Shown here piece by piece: positions 54,467-63,368 of a stretch of DNA of 64,000 nucleotides (position 1 is the stretch's first letter; every line of letters starts with the position of its first letter). The stretch is from Williamsia sp. 1135 (GTDB taxonomy: Bacteria > Actinomycetota > Actinomycetes > Mycobacteriales > Mycobacteriaceae). The stretch covers positions 1 to 64,000 of the forward strand of contig NZ_MJEI01000095.1 of assembly GCF_002095395.1 (NCBI RefSeq). Reading direction: 5' to 3'. Made by a program: the position numbers and the translations under genes. The notes beneath the pieces are model-generated. The model was given only the letters and a program-made list of their open reading frames with translations, was not told the origin of the DNA and searched no databases.

Positions 54467-55296
54467 GTGCGCGCGGGTCAGCTGTTCAAAGTGTGGCCGG
54501 GCGTCTACGTCGACATGACAAAGTCGCGTACAAGAGACGAGCTGCTGCGGTTGCGTGTGGTCGCTGCTGCCCGCAGCTGTTCGGAGCCGTTCGTCCTCGG
54601 CTACCAGTCCGCGGCGCTGATGCATTCGATTCCACTGCTCAAACCTGATCACACGAGGGTTCATCTGATCAGTGGTCGGATCGGCGGCGGCCGAGTCGAG
54701 TCGAAGAGACACGTTCACGGAGCCGTGGTGTCGGAAGGTGAGATAAGTGAGGTCAGCGGGCTGGCGGTCACCTCGATTGCTCGTACAGCGGTCGACGTGG
54801 CCCGATCGGGCACTTTCGATCAAGCACTCACCGCGTTCGACTCCGCTTTGCGGATGGGGACCGACCTCACCGAGTTGATTTCAGTGCTCGACAGCATGCG
54901 CGGCAAGCACGGCTTGAGCCATGCGCAGCGCGCGGTGGTTGCGGCTGATCGGTTGTCGGACACTGTTGGCGAGTCCTGGAGTAGGGCGCAGATGCTCGCG
55001 TGTCCGGATCGGTACTTCAGCGCAGATTCTTCGACGAGGACGGGCGGTTTGTCGCGAGGCCCGATTATGAATGGGAAGGGCGTCTCGCCGGCGAGTTCGA
55101 TGGTCTCGTCAAATACGGGGGTGGGTCGATGACGCCCGGTCAGGCGCCCAGTGACGTCGTCATCGCCGAGAAGATCAGGGAGGACCGGCTGCGCCAGATG
55201 GGAGTCGAGGTAGTGCGGTGGGTATGGGCGGATCTGCAAGCCGGGAGGCTTCCGGGCATTCTGCGGCGGGCGCTGGGTCGGGCCGGGCTCATCTGA
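54467..55296 (+). pseudogene. AbiEi/DUF559-type hypothetical protein, truncated and frameshifted
   Basis: The first frame (from GTG or the ATG-like start near 54467, MRAGQLFKVWPGVYVDMTKS) resembles the N-terminal half of a common actinobacterial AbiEi-like family: LRVVAAARSCSEPFVLGYQS, LHLISGRI-like and ARTAVDVARSGTFDQALTAF. Its usual first 30 residues are missing. It loses sense near 55000. The C-terminal DUF559-like nuclease fold is in the next frame: LQRRFFDEDGRFVARPDYEW, EGRLAGEFDGLVKY, VEVVRWVWADLQAG. One inserted base near 55004 would rejoin it. The gene lies between two inverted palindromic repeats, suggesting mobility. Confidence 0.7.
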
Positions 55297-55304
55297 CAAC
55301 TGTT

Positions 55305-55368
55305 GCTCACAGAACTTCGCCCTGCTCGCGATATTTCACGAGCAGGGCGAAGTTTTGCGAGCGTGAGC
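55305..55368. repeat. 60-bp palindromic repeat, right copy
   Basis: Reads GCTCACAGAACTTCGCCC, then GCTCGCGATATTTCACGAGC and AGGGCGAAGTTTTGCGAGCG. It is the inverted counterpart of 54398-54456 and is itself self-complementary. It lies just after the stop of the F420-type gene on the reverse strand. Confidence 0.8.
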
Positions 55369-55375
55369 GGAAAAC

Positions 55376-56428
55376 TTACGCGACGAGCTCTTTCAGCTGG
55401 CGGATCTGGTCGACCTGGGCTTCGTGACCCTGAGCTGCGGAGGCGACGAGGAGGGTGCTCAGGCCGACGTCTTTGAACGCGGAGAGGCGTTCGGCGACGT
55501 AGCTCTTCGAGCCGATCAGGGACATGCCCGCGGCGAGTTCGTCCGGGATCGCCTCCGCGGCTTCGGCCTTCTGGCCGTCGAGGTAGAGGTCCTGGACCTT
55601 CTTGGCAGCCTCTTCGTAGCCGTAGCGGACGGCGAGATCGTTGTAGAAGTTCTTGCCCCGGGCACCCATGCCGCCGATGTACAGCGCGGCGTGGTGCTTG
55701 ACCAGGTTCAGCGCATTGCGCTGCTCGTCCTTGTCGTCGGAGATGAGCGTCGTGGCGTGCACGGAGATACCCAGTGTGCCGAGCGACGGATCGCGCTTCG
55801 CGTTGCCCTTGTCCAGGGCGACGCCGAACGCGGTCGCCAGGTGCTCGGGATGGAAGAGGATGGGCTGCCACTCCTCGAAGAGTTCGGCGGCGAGCTCGAC
55901 GTTCTTCGGGCCGATGGCGGCCAACAGCATCGGGATACGCTCGCGGACCGGGTGATTGATGATCTTGAGTGGCTTGCCCAGTCCGGTGCCGCCGTCTTCT
56001 TTGGTGAACGGCAGCTTGTAGTACTTGCCCTGGTAGTCGGTGCGCTCACGTCGCCACACCATGCGGCAGATCTCCGCGTTCTCGCGTGCCCGGCCGACCG
56101 GCGCGTCGTACTTCACGCCGTGGAATCCCTCGATCACCTGCGGTCCCGACGCCCCGATGCCCAGCACGAAGCGGCCGCCGGAAATGTAGTCGAGCCCGGC
56201 GGCGGTCATCGCGAGATTGGTGGGCGTGCGCGAGTACATCGGCAGGATGCCGGTCGCCAGCTCCAGCTTGGAGGTCTTGGCGGCGATGTATCCGAGCTGA
56301 CTGACGGCGTCGAAGCTGTATGCCTCGGGCACCGTGATGCGGTCGAGCCCAACATTTTCGAAATCGACGAGGTTGTTGATCGTCTCCGCGAAATCGCCCG
56401 CGTAGTTGATGGCCATGCCGATTTTCAT
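55376..56428 (-). CDS. LLM-class F420-dependent oxidoreductase
   Basis: The start ATG 56428 has ribosome site GGAGGACAC. About 350 residues in one luciferase-like TIM barrel. Motifs: MKIGMAINYAGDFAETINNL, the GLDRITVPEAYSFDAVSQLG block, LATGILPMYSRTPTNLAMTA, RFVLGIGASGPQVIEGFHGV, and the C-terminal GMSLIGSKSYVAERLSAFKD. This pattern matches the mycobacterial Rv3520c-like F420-dependent group rather than FMN-dependent ones. Substrate unknown. Monocistronic, with the right palindromic repeat immediately downstream. Confidence 0.9.
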   Translation of the reverse strand: MKIGMAINYAGDFAETINNLVDFENVGLDRITVPEAYSFDAVSQLGYIAAKTSKLELATGILPMYSRTPTNLAMTAAGLDYISGGRFVLGIGASGPQVIEGFHGVKYDAPVGRARENAEICRMVWRRERTDYQGKYYKLPFTKEDGGTGLGKPLKIINHPVRERIPMLLAAIGPKNVELAAELFEEWQPILFHPEHLATAFGVALDKGNAKRDPSLGTLGISVHATTLISDDKDEQRNALNLVKHHAALYIGGMGARGKNFYNDLAVRYGYEEAAKKVQDLYLDGQKAEAAEAIPDELAAGMSLIGSKSYVAERLSAFKDVGLSTLLVASAAQGHEAQVDQIRQLKELVA

Positions 56429-56639
56429 GTGTCCTCCAGAGGTTCGCGTCACTGCGATCGTGTATGCAAAGTGTTTCATATGGCTGTCGAAGCAGCTTCG
56501 CCCGCGTGGCCGATCGGCGGACGCTACATGAACAGTTGATGAACAGCCCCGACTCTTCGCGCAAAATGCCAGGTCACACTGGCGATTCGCCCTATGTCCG
56601 TTTGGACAGGATCCTCAGGTGGCGCTCAGAATCTTACCT

Positions 56640-57872
56640 ATGAGCGCAGAAATGTTGATTCTCGTGCTGCTGGTCATCACGGCACTGGGATTCGACTTCA
56701 CGAATGGCTTCCACGACACCGGAAATGCGATGGCGACGTCCATCGCGACCGGCGCCCTTAAGCCCAAGACCGCAGTCACCATCGCGGCACTTCTGAACCT
56801 TGTCGGAGCGTTCCTTTCGGTGGAGGTCGCAGCGACCATCACGAAGGACGTGCTGAAGATCCAGCAGACGTCGGGCGACGAGGCGGGCAGCCTCATCGGT
56901 GGCCTCGACGCGCAGAAGGCGATGATCATCATCTTCGCCGGCCTCGTCGGCGGCATTCTCTGGAACCTCTTCACCTGGCTGTTCGGCCTGCCCTCGAGTT
57001 CCTCGCACGCACTCTTCGGCGGCCTCATCGGCGCGGGCATCGCCGCCCTTGGCACCTCCGGTGTCAACTGGGAAGGGCTCACCAAGAAGATCCTCATCCC
57101 CGGACTGATGGCCCCGATCATCGCCTGCATCGTGGCGGCCACCGGTACGTACATCATCTATGCGCTGACCAAGAAGGTCGCCGAAAACAAGAAGGCACAA
57201 GGCTTTCGGGTCGGCCAGATCGCTTCCGCGTCGCTGGTCGCGCTCGCCCACGGGACCGGCGATGCGCAGAAGACGATGGGCGTAATCGCAATGGCGATGA
57301 TCGCCAGCGGGCACCTCAGCGCAAGCAGCGTCGAGCACGGCCTGCCGTTCTGGATCGTCTTCAGCTGCGCCGGCGCGATCGCCCTCGGCACCTACCTCGG
57401 CGGCTGGCGCATCATCCGCACACTCGGCAAGGGACTCGTCGAGATCGAGTCCCCGCAGGGTATGGCCGCCGAAGCGTCGTCCGCAGCGATCATCCTGACC
57501 TCGAGCGCCGCCGGCATGGCCCTGTCGACCACCCAGGTCGCCACCGGCTCGATCCTCGGGTCGGGCGTCGGCAAGAAGGGCGCGGTCGTCCGCTGGTCGG
57601 TCGCCGGACGGATGGCCACCGCGTGGGTCTTCACACTCCCGGCCGCCGCCCTCGTGGGTGCTCTGTCGTTCTTCATCGCCAACCTCACCGGTGGAGCGGC
57701 CGGCGCCATCATCATCTTCGTGATCCTGGTCGCCGCTTCGGGCTTCATGTACTTCCGCGCCCAGCTGCAGAAGGTCGACAGCAACAACGTCAACGACGAC
57801 TGGGACGAAACCACTGGAAGCGTCATCCCGGCCGACGTCGCTGCCGCGTACAAAGAAAAAGAAGGGGTCTGA
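56640..57872 (+). CDS. pitA: Low-affinity inorganic phosphate transporter
   Basis: The start ATG 56640 matches homologues; a GTG at 56619 would add seven residues. About 410 residues, ten or more helices. Two inverted PiT signatures are visible: GFDFTNGFHDTGNAMATSIA near the N-terminus and VALAHGTGDAQKTMGVIAMA in the middle. Both bind phosphate and sodium or protons. It imports phosphate. The order pitA, small membrane protein, DUF3349 protein, menE follows with short gaps, as in mycobacteria. Confidence 0.95.
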   Translation: MSAEMLILVLLVITALGFDFTNGFHDTGNAMATSIATGALKPKTAVTIAALLNLVGAFLSVEVAATITKDVLKIQQTSGDEAGSLIGGLDAQKAMIIIFAGLVGGILWNLFTWLFGLPSSSSHALFGGLIGAGIAALGTSGVNWEGLTKKILIPGLMAPIIACIVAATGTYIIYALTKKVAENKKAQGFRVGQIASASLVALAHGTGDAQKTMGVIAMAMIASGHLSASSVEHGLPFWIVFSCAGAIALGTYLGGWRIIRTLGKGLVEIESPQGMAAEASSAAIILTSSAAGMALSTTQVATGSILGSGVGKKGAVVRWSVAGRMATAWVFTLPAAALVGALSFFIANLTGGAAGAIIIFVILVAASGFMYFRAQLQKVDSNNVNDDWDETTGSVIPADVAAAYKEKEGV

Positions 57873-57875
57873 CCC

Positions 57876-58157
57876 ATGGAGACCGTCGAAGCGATCTTCA
57901 AAGTTCTCGTAGTCGGCCTGCTCCTCGGCGCCGGACTTCCCGCAATCTTCGCCATCGGTATCCGGCTGCACTCTGCCGGCTCGGGGGAGACGACGGCAGA
58001 CGGCACCGTCACCGCACCGAACCCGGGACTCAAAGGTCTTGCGTACCTGCTGTTTGCGATCATCGCGGCTGTCATCGTGATCGGCATCCTGTGGATCACC
58101 CGCGGCACCATCGACTACTACTTCGGCATCGACCTGTTCCCCTTTGTCGAGAGCTGA
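57876..58157 (+). CDS. Small membrane protein downstream of pitA
   Basis: The protein has 93 residues (start METVEAIFKVLVVGLLLGAG) and two transmembrane helices (about residues 8-28 and 52-76) around a polar loop GSGETTADGTVTAPNPG. It starts four bases after the pitA stop and is the usual companion in mycobacteria (Rv0544c-like). Possible role in transport or stability of PitA; not proven. Confidence 0.85.
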   Translation: METVEAIFKVLVVGLLLGAGLPAIFAIGIRLHSAGSGETTADGTVTAPNPGLKGLAYLLFAIIAAVIVIGILWITRGTIDYYFGIDLFPFVES

Positions 58158-58242
58158 CCGCCGACCGCAGTATCATCGAACCAACTCGATCCGGCCTGGA
58201 AGTGGCCGATCTGTGACGCCTCACAGCGGGAAGGGCGCGAAA

Positions 58243-58599
58243 ATGGACCGTCCACAATTCCTGATGAGAGTCGTGAACTGGTTGCGCGAGGGATATCCGA
58301 ACGGGGTGCCGTCCGGCGATTACGTGCCGCTGGTCGCGCTCCTGCGTAGGCAGCTGTCCGAGGAAGAGGTCAAGTCCGTCTCCCGGCAGCTGATCCACAG
58401 TGGCCAGGTGACCGACGACGGCCCCGAACCCATCACCTCCATCGACGCGGGCGTCCTGATCACGAAGGTGACCGACGAGCTGCCGTTCGAAGCCGACGTC
58501 TCGCGGATCCGTAAGCATCTGGAGGCCAAAGGCTGGCCCTTCGACCCCAACCCCCTCGACCCACCCCCGGAGAGCCCGCCGGCAGAAGCACCGGAGTGA
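58243..58599 (+). CDS. DUF3349-family protein
   Basis: About 118 residues from ATG 58243 with GGGAAGGGCGCG upstream. Blocks FLMRVVNWLREGYPNGVPSG, DYVPLVALLRRQL, LSEEEVKSVSRQLI and ITKVTDELPFEADVSRIRKH are those of DUF3349 proteins such as Rv0543c. These are small, helical and of unknown role. The C-terminal tail is Pro-rich. The stop overlaps the menE start by four bases (GTGA). Confidence 0.9.
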   Translation: MDRPQFLMRVVNWLREGYPNGVPSGDYVPLVALLRRQLSEEEVKSVSRQLIHSGQVTDDGPEPITSIDAGVLITKVTDELPFEADVSRIRKHLEAKGWPFDPNPLDPPPESPPAEAPE

Positions 58600-59744
58600 G
58601 CAGCAGAACGCTGCAACCACTCCCCCTGTCGGCCGTCGCACCTGATCTGGGGGCACTGCACCAGCTGCTCGACGGCTCTGCGAGCTTCGCGCCCGTGCCC
58701 CTGTCGGATCCAGTTGAGACCGCAAGGCTGAGCGGCGCACTCGGGGTGGGCGAACCCATCGACCCCGACATCGCGCTGGTGATCGCGACGTCGGGAACCA
58801 CCGGAACACCCAAGGGTGCACAGCATTCGACGGCGTCGGTGACCGCGTCGATCGACGCCACCCACGCGCACCTCGGTGGCCCCGGGGGCTGGCTGCTCAC
58901 CCTCCCGCCGCACCACATCGCCGGGCTGCAGGTGTTGCTGCGCAGTCTGCGCGCCGGTGTCGAGCCCACCACCATCGACGTCTCCCGCGGTTTCGACCCC
59001 ACCGACCTGGTCCGCGCGCTGGAGTCGATGTCGTCGACCCGGCGCTACACCTCGCTGGTCCCGACCCAACTGGTGAAGGTGCTCGATCATCCCGGGGCCG
59101 TCAGCGCTCTGCGGGAGGTCGACGCCGTCTTGGTCGGCGGCGCCGCGACCCCACTCCGACTACGCGAGAGAGCCACTGCTGCAGGCATTCCCATCGTCGG
59201 AACGTATGGGATGAGCGAGACGTGCGGGGGCTGCGTGTACGACGGGGTTCCGTTGCCCGGTACGCGGATCAGGATCGACGGTGGCCATCCTGGACGGGTG
59301 GTGCTCGGGGGTCCGATGGTCGCCTCCGGTTACCGGGGCCGCCCCGATCATCCCGCCTTCGCCGAGCCCGGGTGGTTTCGCACCGACGACCTCGGAGAGT
59401 TCGCGTCGGACGGCATTCTGACCATCGTCGGGCGAACCGACGAAGCGATCAGCTCCGGCGGGTTGACCATCGTGCCGCAAGTGGTCGAGGCGGCGATTCT
59501 CAGCGACCCCGCGATCGGTGACTGCGCGGTGTTCGGGTTGCCCGATGAGCGTCTCGGCGACAAGGTGGTGGCCGCAGTGGTCGCGTCGCCCGGTGCGAAT
59601 CCGACGGCCGAGTCGGTGCAGGCGTCGGTGGCCCGCACACTCGATCGCACCGCCGTGCCTCGTGATGTCTTCTTCGTCGACGACCTCCCCCGCCGCGGCC
59701 CGGGCAAGGTCGACCGGGCAGCTCTGCGCGCGCTGCTGAGCTGA
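58596..59744 (+). CDS. menE: o-succinylbenzoate-CoA ligase
   Basis: The GTG start overlaps the DUF3349 stop (GTGA). 382 residues, compact for the adenylating family, as in other actinobacterial MenE. P-loop-like ATP motif VIATSGTTGTPKGAQHSTAS, A5 region VGTYGMSETCGGCVYDGVPL, A7 FRTDDLGEFASDG, GRTDEAISSGG, and the A10 Lys in PRRGPGKVDRAALRALL. It activates o-succinylbenzoate for MenB (47484). In this window the two are separated by about 10 kb. Confidence 0.93.
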   Translation: MSSRTLQPLPLSAVAPDLGALHQLLDGSASFAPVPLSDPVETARLSGALGVGEPIDPDIALVIATSGTTGTPKGAQHSTASVTASIDATHAHLGGPGGWLLTLPPHHIAGLQVLLRSLRAGVEPTTIDVSRGFDPTDLVRALESMSSTRRYTSLVPTQLVKVLDHPGAVSALREVDAVLVGGAATPLRLRERATAAGIPIVGTYGMSETCGGCVYDGVPLPGTRIRIDGGHPGRVVLGGPMVASGYRGRPDHPAFAEPGWFRTDDLGEFASDGILTIVGRTDEAISSGGLTIVPQVVEAAILSDPAIGDCAVFGLPDERLGDKVVAAVVASPGANPTAESVQASVARTLDRTAVPRDVFFVDDLPRRGPGKVDRAALRALLS

Positions 59745-59914
59745 GAGTCGTTCCCGTCCCGGATCTTCGCTGATCTGCCTGTAGCCGTAACACTCTGAAC
59801 TGGATACGCGATCAAGAATTGCTCATGTATTGAGGTTCACAGGCACTTTGTCTGCTGTTTACGTCAGGATTGCGACATGGAATGCCCGATTACCGTCCAG
59901 CCACAGGCGGAGCG

Positions 59915-60583
59915 ATGACCGACGGCGCTGCGGGAGGTCTACGCAGAATCGGTGTGGTCGAGGACTTCGAATCCCAGCTCAAGGGAATCGAAGCCATCAT
60001 CGACGAAGCTGAAGGGCTGACTCTGGTCGCCGGAGCGGCCACCGTCGACGCGCTGCTCGCGATCACCACGGACATCGATCTGGTCGTACTCGACCTCAGA
60101 CTGGAGGACGGCTCCTCCCCGAAGGCCAACGCCGATCAGCTGCAGGCGCTCGGCATCAAGGTGCTGGTGTTCACCACCGCCGACTACCCCGATCTCGTTC
60201 GTTCCGCACTCAGTGCAGGCGTGCAGGGAGTCGTTCGGAAGTCCGTACCCAACACCGAACTGGTCGACGCCATCCGGCGGGCCGCCGACGGCGACACGGT
60301 CGCGACCATGGACTGGGCTGCCGCGATCGACGCGGATCCCGGCATCGGGTGTGTTGACTTGAGCCCGCGGCAACGTCAGATCCTGGAGCTGTACGCTTCC
60401 GGCGAGCAGGCAGACCGGGTCGGTCAGCTCACCGGATTGTCTACGGAGACCGTGAACGCCTACCTTTCCCGGATACGCCGCAAGTACGCGGACGCGGGCC
60501 GCCCTGCCCCGACCAAAACCGAACTCTACAAACGCGCCCTGGAGGATGGATGGCTGCCGATACCTCGGCTGTTCCGGCGCTGA
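59915..60583 (+). CDS. NarL/FixJ-type response regulator, module 3
   Basis: The start ATG 59915 has GGCGGAG five bases before it. About 222 residues. Receiver: acidic pair in GVVEDFESQLKGIEAII, phospho-acceptor in IDLVVLDLRLEDGSSPKANA, Thr in VLVFTTADYP, Lys in GVVRKSVP. DNA-binding: LSPRQRQILELYASGEQADR, then LTGLSTETVNAYLSRIRRKY. It is a paralogue of the regulator at 18080. The kinase gene begins inside its last 34 bases, so expression is coupled. Confidence 0.92.
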   Translation: MTDGAAGGLRRIGVVEDFESQLKGIEAIIDEAEGLTLVAGAATVDALLAITTDIDLVVLDLRLEDGSSPKANADQLQALGIKVLVFTTADYPDLVRSALSAGVQGVVRKSVPNTELVDAIRRAADGDTVATMDWAAAIDADPGIGCVDLSPRQRQILELYASGEQADRVGQLTGLSTETVNAYLSRIRRKYADAGRPAPTKTELYKRALEDGWLPIPRLFRR

Positions 60584-61761
60584 GGGCCGACTCTTCCGAC
60601 GGCAGCGCGGCCGACAACATCTTTCGGCAGTTCTGCCGCTACCTCGGGATCTGTTATTGCCTGAGCCTCGCCTTTCTGTTCGGTGCCATCACCACGTCTG
60701 CCGACGTGGTGCCGTTGTGGTGGATGGCCGCGTCTCTGCTGCTGATCCACGGGTCGGGCGCAGTGATGACTGTAGCGACGTTCGGCTTCCCCATCGCCTG
60801 GGTCCGATATACCTCGAGTGCACTGGCCATCGCCTACGGCCTGACAATCCTGACCTGGCCGCTGGTCTGGGACGGCGAACTGATCGACAGCGCGCAAGGC
60901 ATGTGGTTCTCACAGTTCAATGGTTTCGCCGCCCTCACCGCAGCCCTGACCTGGCGGGTCCGCTGGTCTCTGCCCTACTTCATCTTCGTCGTCATCTCGG
61001 TCCAGTTCATCAACGACGCCGTTCGTGAACCGGCGCACAACTCGTCGGTCTTGACCACCACCGCCTGGAGCTTCTGCTTGACCGTTTTGGGGTACACGGT
61101 CGGCGTCGCAGTCATGCGTTCGGGCCGAATCCTGGACACCACGCGCGCCGAATCTGTTACCGCGGCAGCGGAATCGGCCGCCGCGCTGGCACGCGCGAGC
61201 GAGCGAACACGCTTTGACGCGTTGACCCACGACGGGGTCATGTCGACCCTCCTCGCAGCCGCCCGCCTGCCCATGTCGGACGCGCTGACCGATCAGGCCG
61301 CCGACACGCTGGCCAAACTTGGCATCCTGGAGTCCGGCATCCCCCAGGAGTCCGAGTTCGACGTGGCCGCGGCCATCAGAGAGATACGAGGCATGGCAGG
61401 TGATTTCGATGATTCGATACGAGTCACCGTTCACGAGACGGCCCATTCCGAATATTCCCAGTACCCCGGCGAGGTCGTACGGACGGTCTCCGCGGCGATG
61501 GCCGAGGTTCTACGCAACAGCCTCCATTACGCCGGGCAGGAGGCCAGCCGCACAGTCGATGTCGTCGCGTCGGAAAACATGTTGAGGGTGCGAGTCGATG
61601 ACGACGGTGCCGGTTTCGATCCGGGTGCAGTGCCCGAACACCGGCTCGGTCTCAAGGTGAGCGTGCTCGGGCGGATGGACCTGCTACCCGGCGGCGGTGC
61701 CGAGGTCAGGTCGGCGCCCGGAGCGGGCACCTCGGTGGAACTGACCTGGGAACGCCCGTGA
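60550..61761 (+). CDS. Membrane histidine kinase, module 3
   Basis: The protein has 403 residues, as long as module 2. Membrane region about residues 30-185 (CYCLSLAFLFGAITTSADVV, WPLVWDGELIDSAQGMWFSQ). Acceptor-like helix ERTRFDALTHDGVMSTLLAA, with HDG instead of HDS. ATPase boxes: N AEVLRNSLHYAG, G1 DDDGAGFD, G2 GAGTSVELTW. It presumably phosphorylates the regulator at 59915. The start overlaps that gene by 34 bases and the end overlaps the next gene by four (GTGA). Confidence 0.9.
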   Translation: MAADTSAVPALRADSSDGSAADNIFRQFCRYLGICYCLSLAFLFGAITTSADVVPLWWMAASLLLIHGSGAVMTVATFGFPIAWVRYTSSALAIAYGLTILTWPLVWDGELIDSAQGMWFSQFNGFAALTAALTWRVRWSLPYFIFVVISVQFINDAVREPAHNSSVLTTTAWSFCLTVLGYTVGVAVMRSGRILDTTRAESVTAAAESAAALARASERTRFDALTHDGVMSTLLAAARLPMSDALTDQAADTLAKLGILESGIPQESEFDVAAAIREIRGMAGDFDDSIRVTVHETAHSEYSQYPGEVVRTVSAAMAEVLRNSLHYAGQEASRTVDVVASENMLRVRVDDDGAGFDPGAVPEHRLGLKVSVLGRMDLLPGGGAEVRSAPGAGTSVELTWERP

Positions 61762-62900
61762 TCGCCTCGCGCGGTCCGAGCGACGTACGCGAATTCTTCG
61801 GATTCGACACGCCGCTGACCGGGGTTCTCACCGGAGCCGTCGTGGTCGCGATGACCTACGGTGCGGCCCAGAACCTCGACGGGGTGTCGCCGATATGGCC
61901 GGCGCCGGTCGCGATCGTGATCATGGCGGCCGCCACGATCACGTTGCTGATGGCTCCCGGCGACCCGATCCACAGCAGAGCAGCCTTGATGGTGGCCTTG
62001 GCTGCGCCGGTGTCGTCGGCCATTCTGTTACCTGCGGTACCTGTTCCACTGGACAACATCAACCAGGTGTGGATCTCGGGATACGCCACCCTGCTGAACG
62101 GGTTGATGTGTCTGCGCGGTCGTGCGCCGCTGGCGTGGCTCAGCGCCTTCCTCACCCTCGTTGTCTACGGCACCTGGTCGGTCAGCACGGATCAGGGGGT
62201 GATGGAGGGCGCGGCGATTCCCCTGTTCAACATTGGCGCACTGGTTGGTATGACCGTGGTCAGTATCGCCATTCGTCCAACGTTCCGGTCGATTCTTGCG
62301 CTGCGCGAAGCCAACTTGCAGCGAGTGGCGAGTGCCTCCACGGTGACCGCAGTGCAGCAGGAGCGCAACACCAGGCTGGCTGAACTCGACGAAGTCGCCC
62401 GGCCGCTACTCATGCGAATCGCGACCGGGGTGCCGCTGACAGCGGCCGAACGGCAGGCCTGCGAACTGTTGGAGGCGCATCTGCGCGATCAGCTCCGCGC
62501 TGCTGCGCTGGTGAGCCCGGAGACCGCTGCAGCGGCGCGGGAGGCACGCGCTCGTGGGGTCGAGGTGACGATGATCGACGACGGCGGTCTGGACGGCGCC
62601 TTTGAGGAAATGCGCAGCTGGGTCCACATCGTGGTGACCGCCGCGCTGCACGATGCCCGGGATGGGTACGTACGGGTTCGGGTGCTCCCGATGGACCGGG
62701 ATCACGTGGTAATCGTTAATCGGAACGGCAGCTCGGGGACCGAAAGAATATGCATTGGGAAGAAGGGCTTGGTCGAAAGATACTCGGACGCCGAACATCC
62801 TGGGCGCAACACCCCGCATTTGATTACGCCCGCTAAGTATGACCCCAGTATTGGTGTCACCACAAAAGACGTCTATCTGACAACTGATCCTGAAGTGTAA
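61758..62900 (+). CDS. Second membrane protein of module 3
   Basis: The GTG start overlaps the kinase stop. 380 residues with about six helices (residues 18-165), then a helical linker (REANLQRVASASTVTAVQQE, LAELDEVARPLLMRIATGVP) and a domain (LLEAHLRDQLRAAALVSPET, VEVTMIDDGGLDGAFEE) like the module 2 protein. Kinase N and G boxes are absent. The last 60 residues (ERICIGKKGLVERYSDAEHP onward) have no match in the paralogues and come from AT-richer DNA. Confidence 0.8.
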   Translation: MIASRGPSDVREFFGFDTPLTGVLTGAVVVAMTYGAAQNLDGVSPIWPAPVAIVIMAAATITLLMAPGDPIHSRAALMVALAAPVSSAILLPAVPVPLDNINQVWISGYATLLNGLMCLRGRAPLAWLSAFLTLVVYGTWSVSTDQGVMEGAAIPLFNIGALVGMTVVSIAIRPTFRSILALREANLQRVASASTVTAVQQERNTRLAELDEVARPLLMRIATGVPLTAAERQACELLEAHLRDQLRAAALVSPETAAAAREARARGVEVTMIDDGGLDGAFEEMRSWVHIVVTAALHDARDGYVRVRVLPMDRDHVVIVNRNGSSGTERICIGKKGLVERYSDAEHPGRNTPHLITPAKYDPSIGVTTKDVYLTTDPEV

Positions 62901-62963
62901 TTTTAAGCGTCTGGTCACGACGCGGCCGACCAATGTTGCCCGCTTAGGAGTTGCCCGAATCCA

Positions 62964-63224
62964 ATGACTTGCGCTTTCAATACCTCTGAGCCGTTGCCGG
63001 CGCCCACTCTCACCGCCCGTGAGATTCAGATCCTTCGCGAATGGGTCATGCGCGATTCGAAGTCTGACGTCGCGACCGCGCTGTTCATCACCGCGGCCAC
63101 GGTCAGCACACATGTCAACCGGATCCGGCTGAAGTACGCGGCGATCGGCCGGCCCGCGAACACCAAAGCCGCCCTGCTCGCCCGGGCGTTGCAAGACGGC
63201 CATATCGATCTGGACGAGCTCTAG
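62964..63224 (+). CDS. Stand-alone LuxR-type DNA-binding protein
   Basis: The protein has 86 residues (start MTCAFNTSEPLPAPTLTARE). The helix-turn-helix spans about residues 16-80: TLTAREIQILREWVMRDSKS, FITAATVSTHVNRIRLKYAA, GRPANTKAALLARALQDGHI. The closing part matches the C-terminus of the module regulators (RIRRKYADAGRPAPTKTELY). No receiver domain. It lies directly after module 3 and may be a decapitated regulator that still binds DNA, possibly at the same sites. Confidence 0.85.
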   Translation: MTCAFNTSEPLPAPTLTAREIQILREWVMRDSKSDVATALFITAATVSTHVNRIRLKYAAIGRPANTKAALLARALQDGHIDLDEL

Positions 63225-63368
63225 CTCCTGAGTTGCTTGCAACACCGGTGTTGAGGGGTACCGGTATTGCAGTGACTGTAGGACCAGAGGGGCGGCCGAC
63301 GGTTGTACGGACGGCTCCCGACAGCACGTGTCAGCCGCACGACAGCCCGGCCCCGCACTCTGTGTTCC

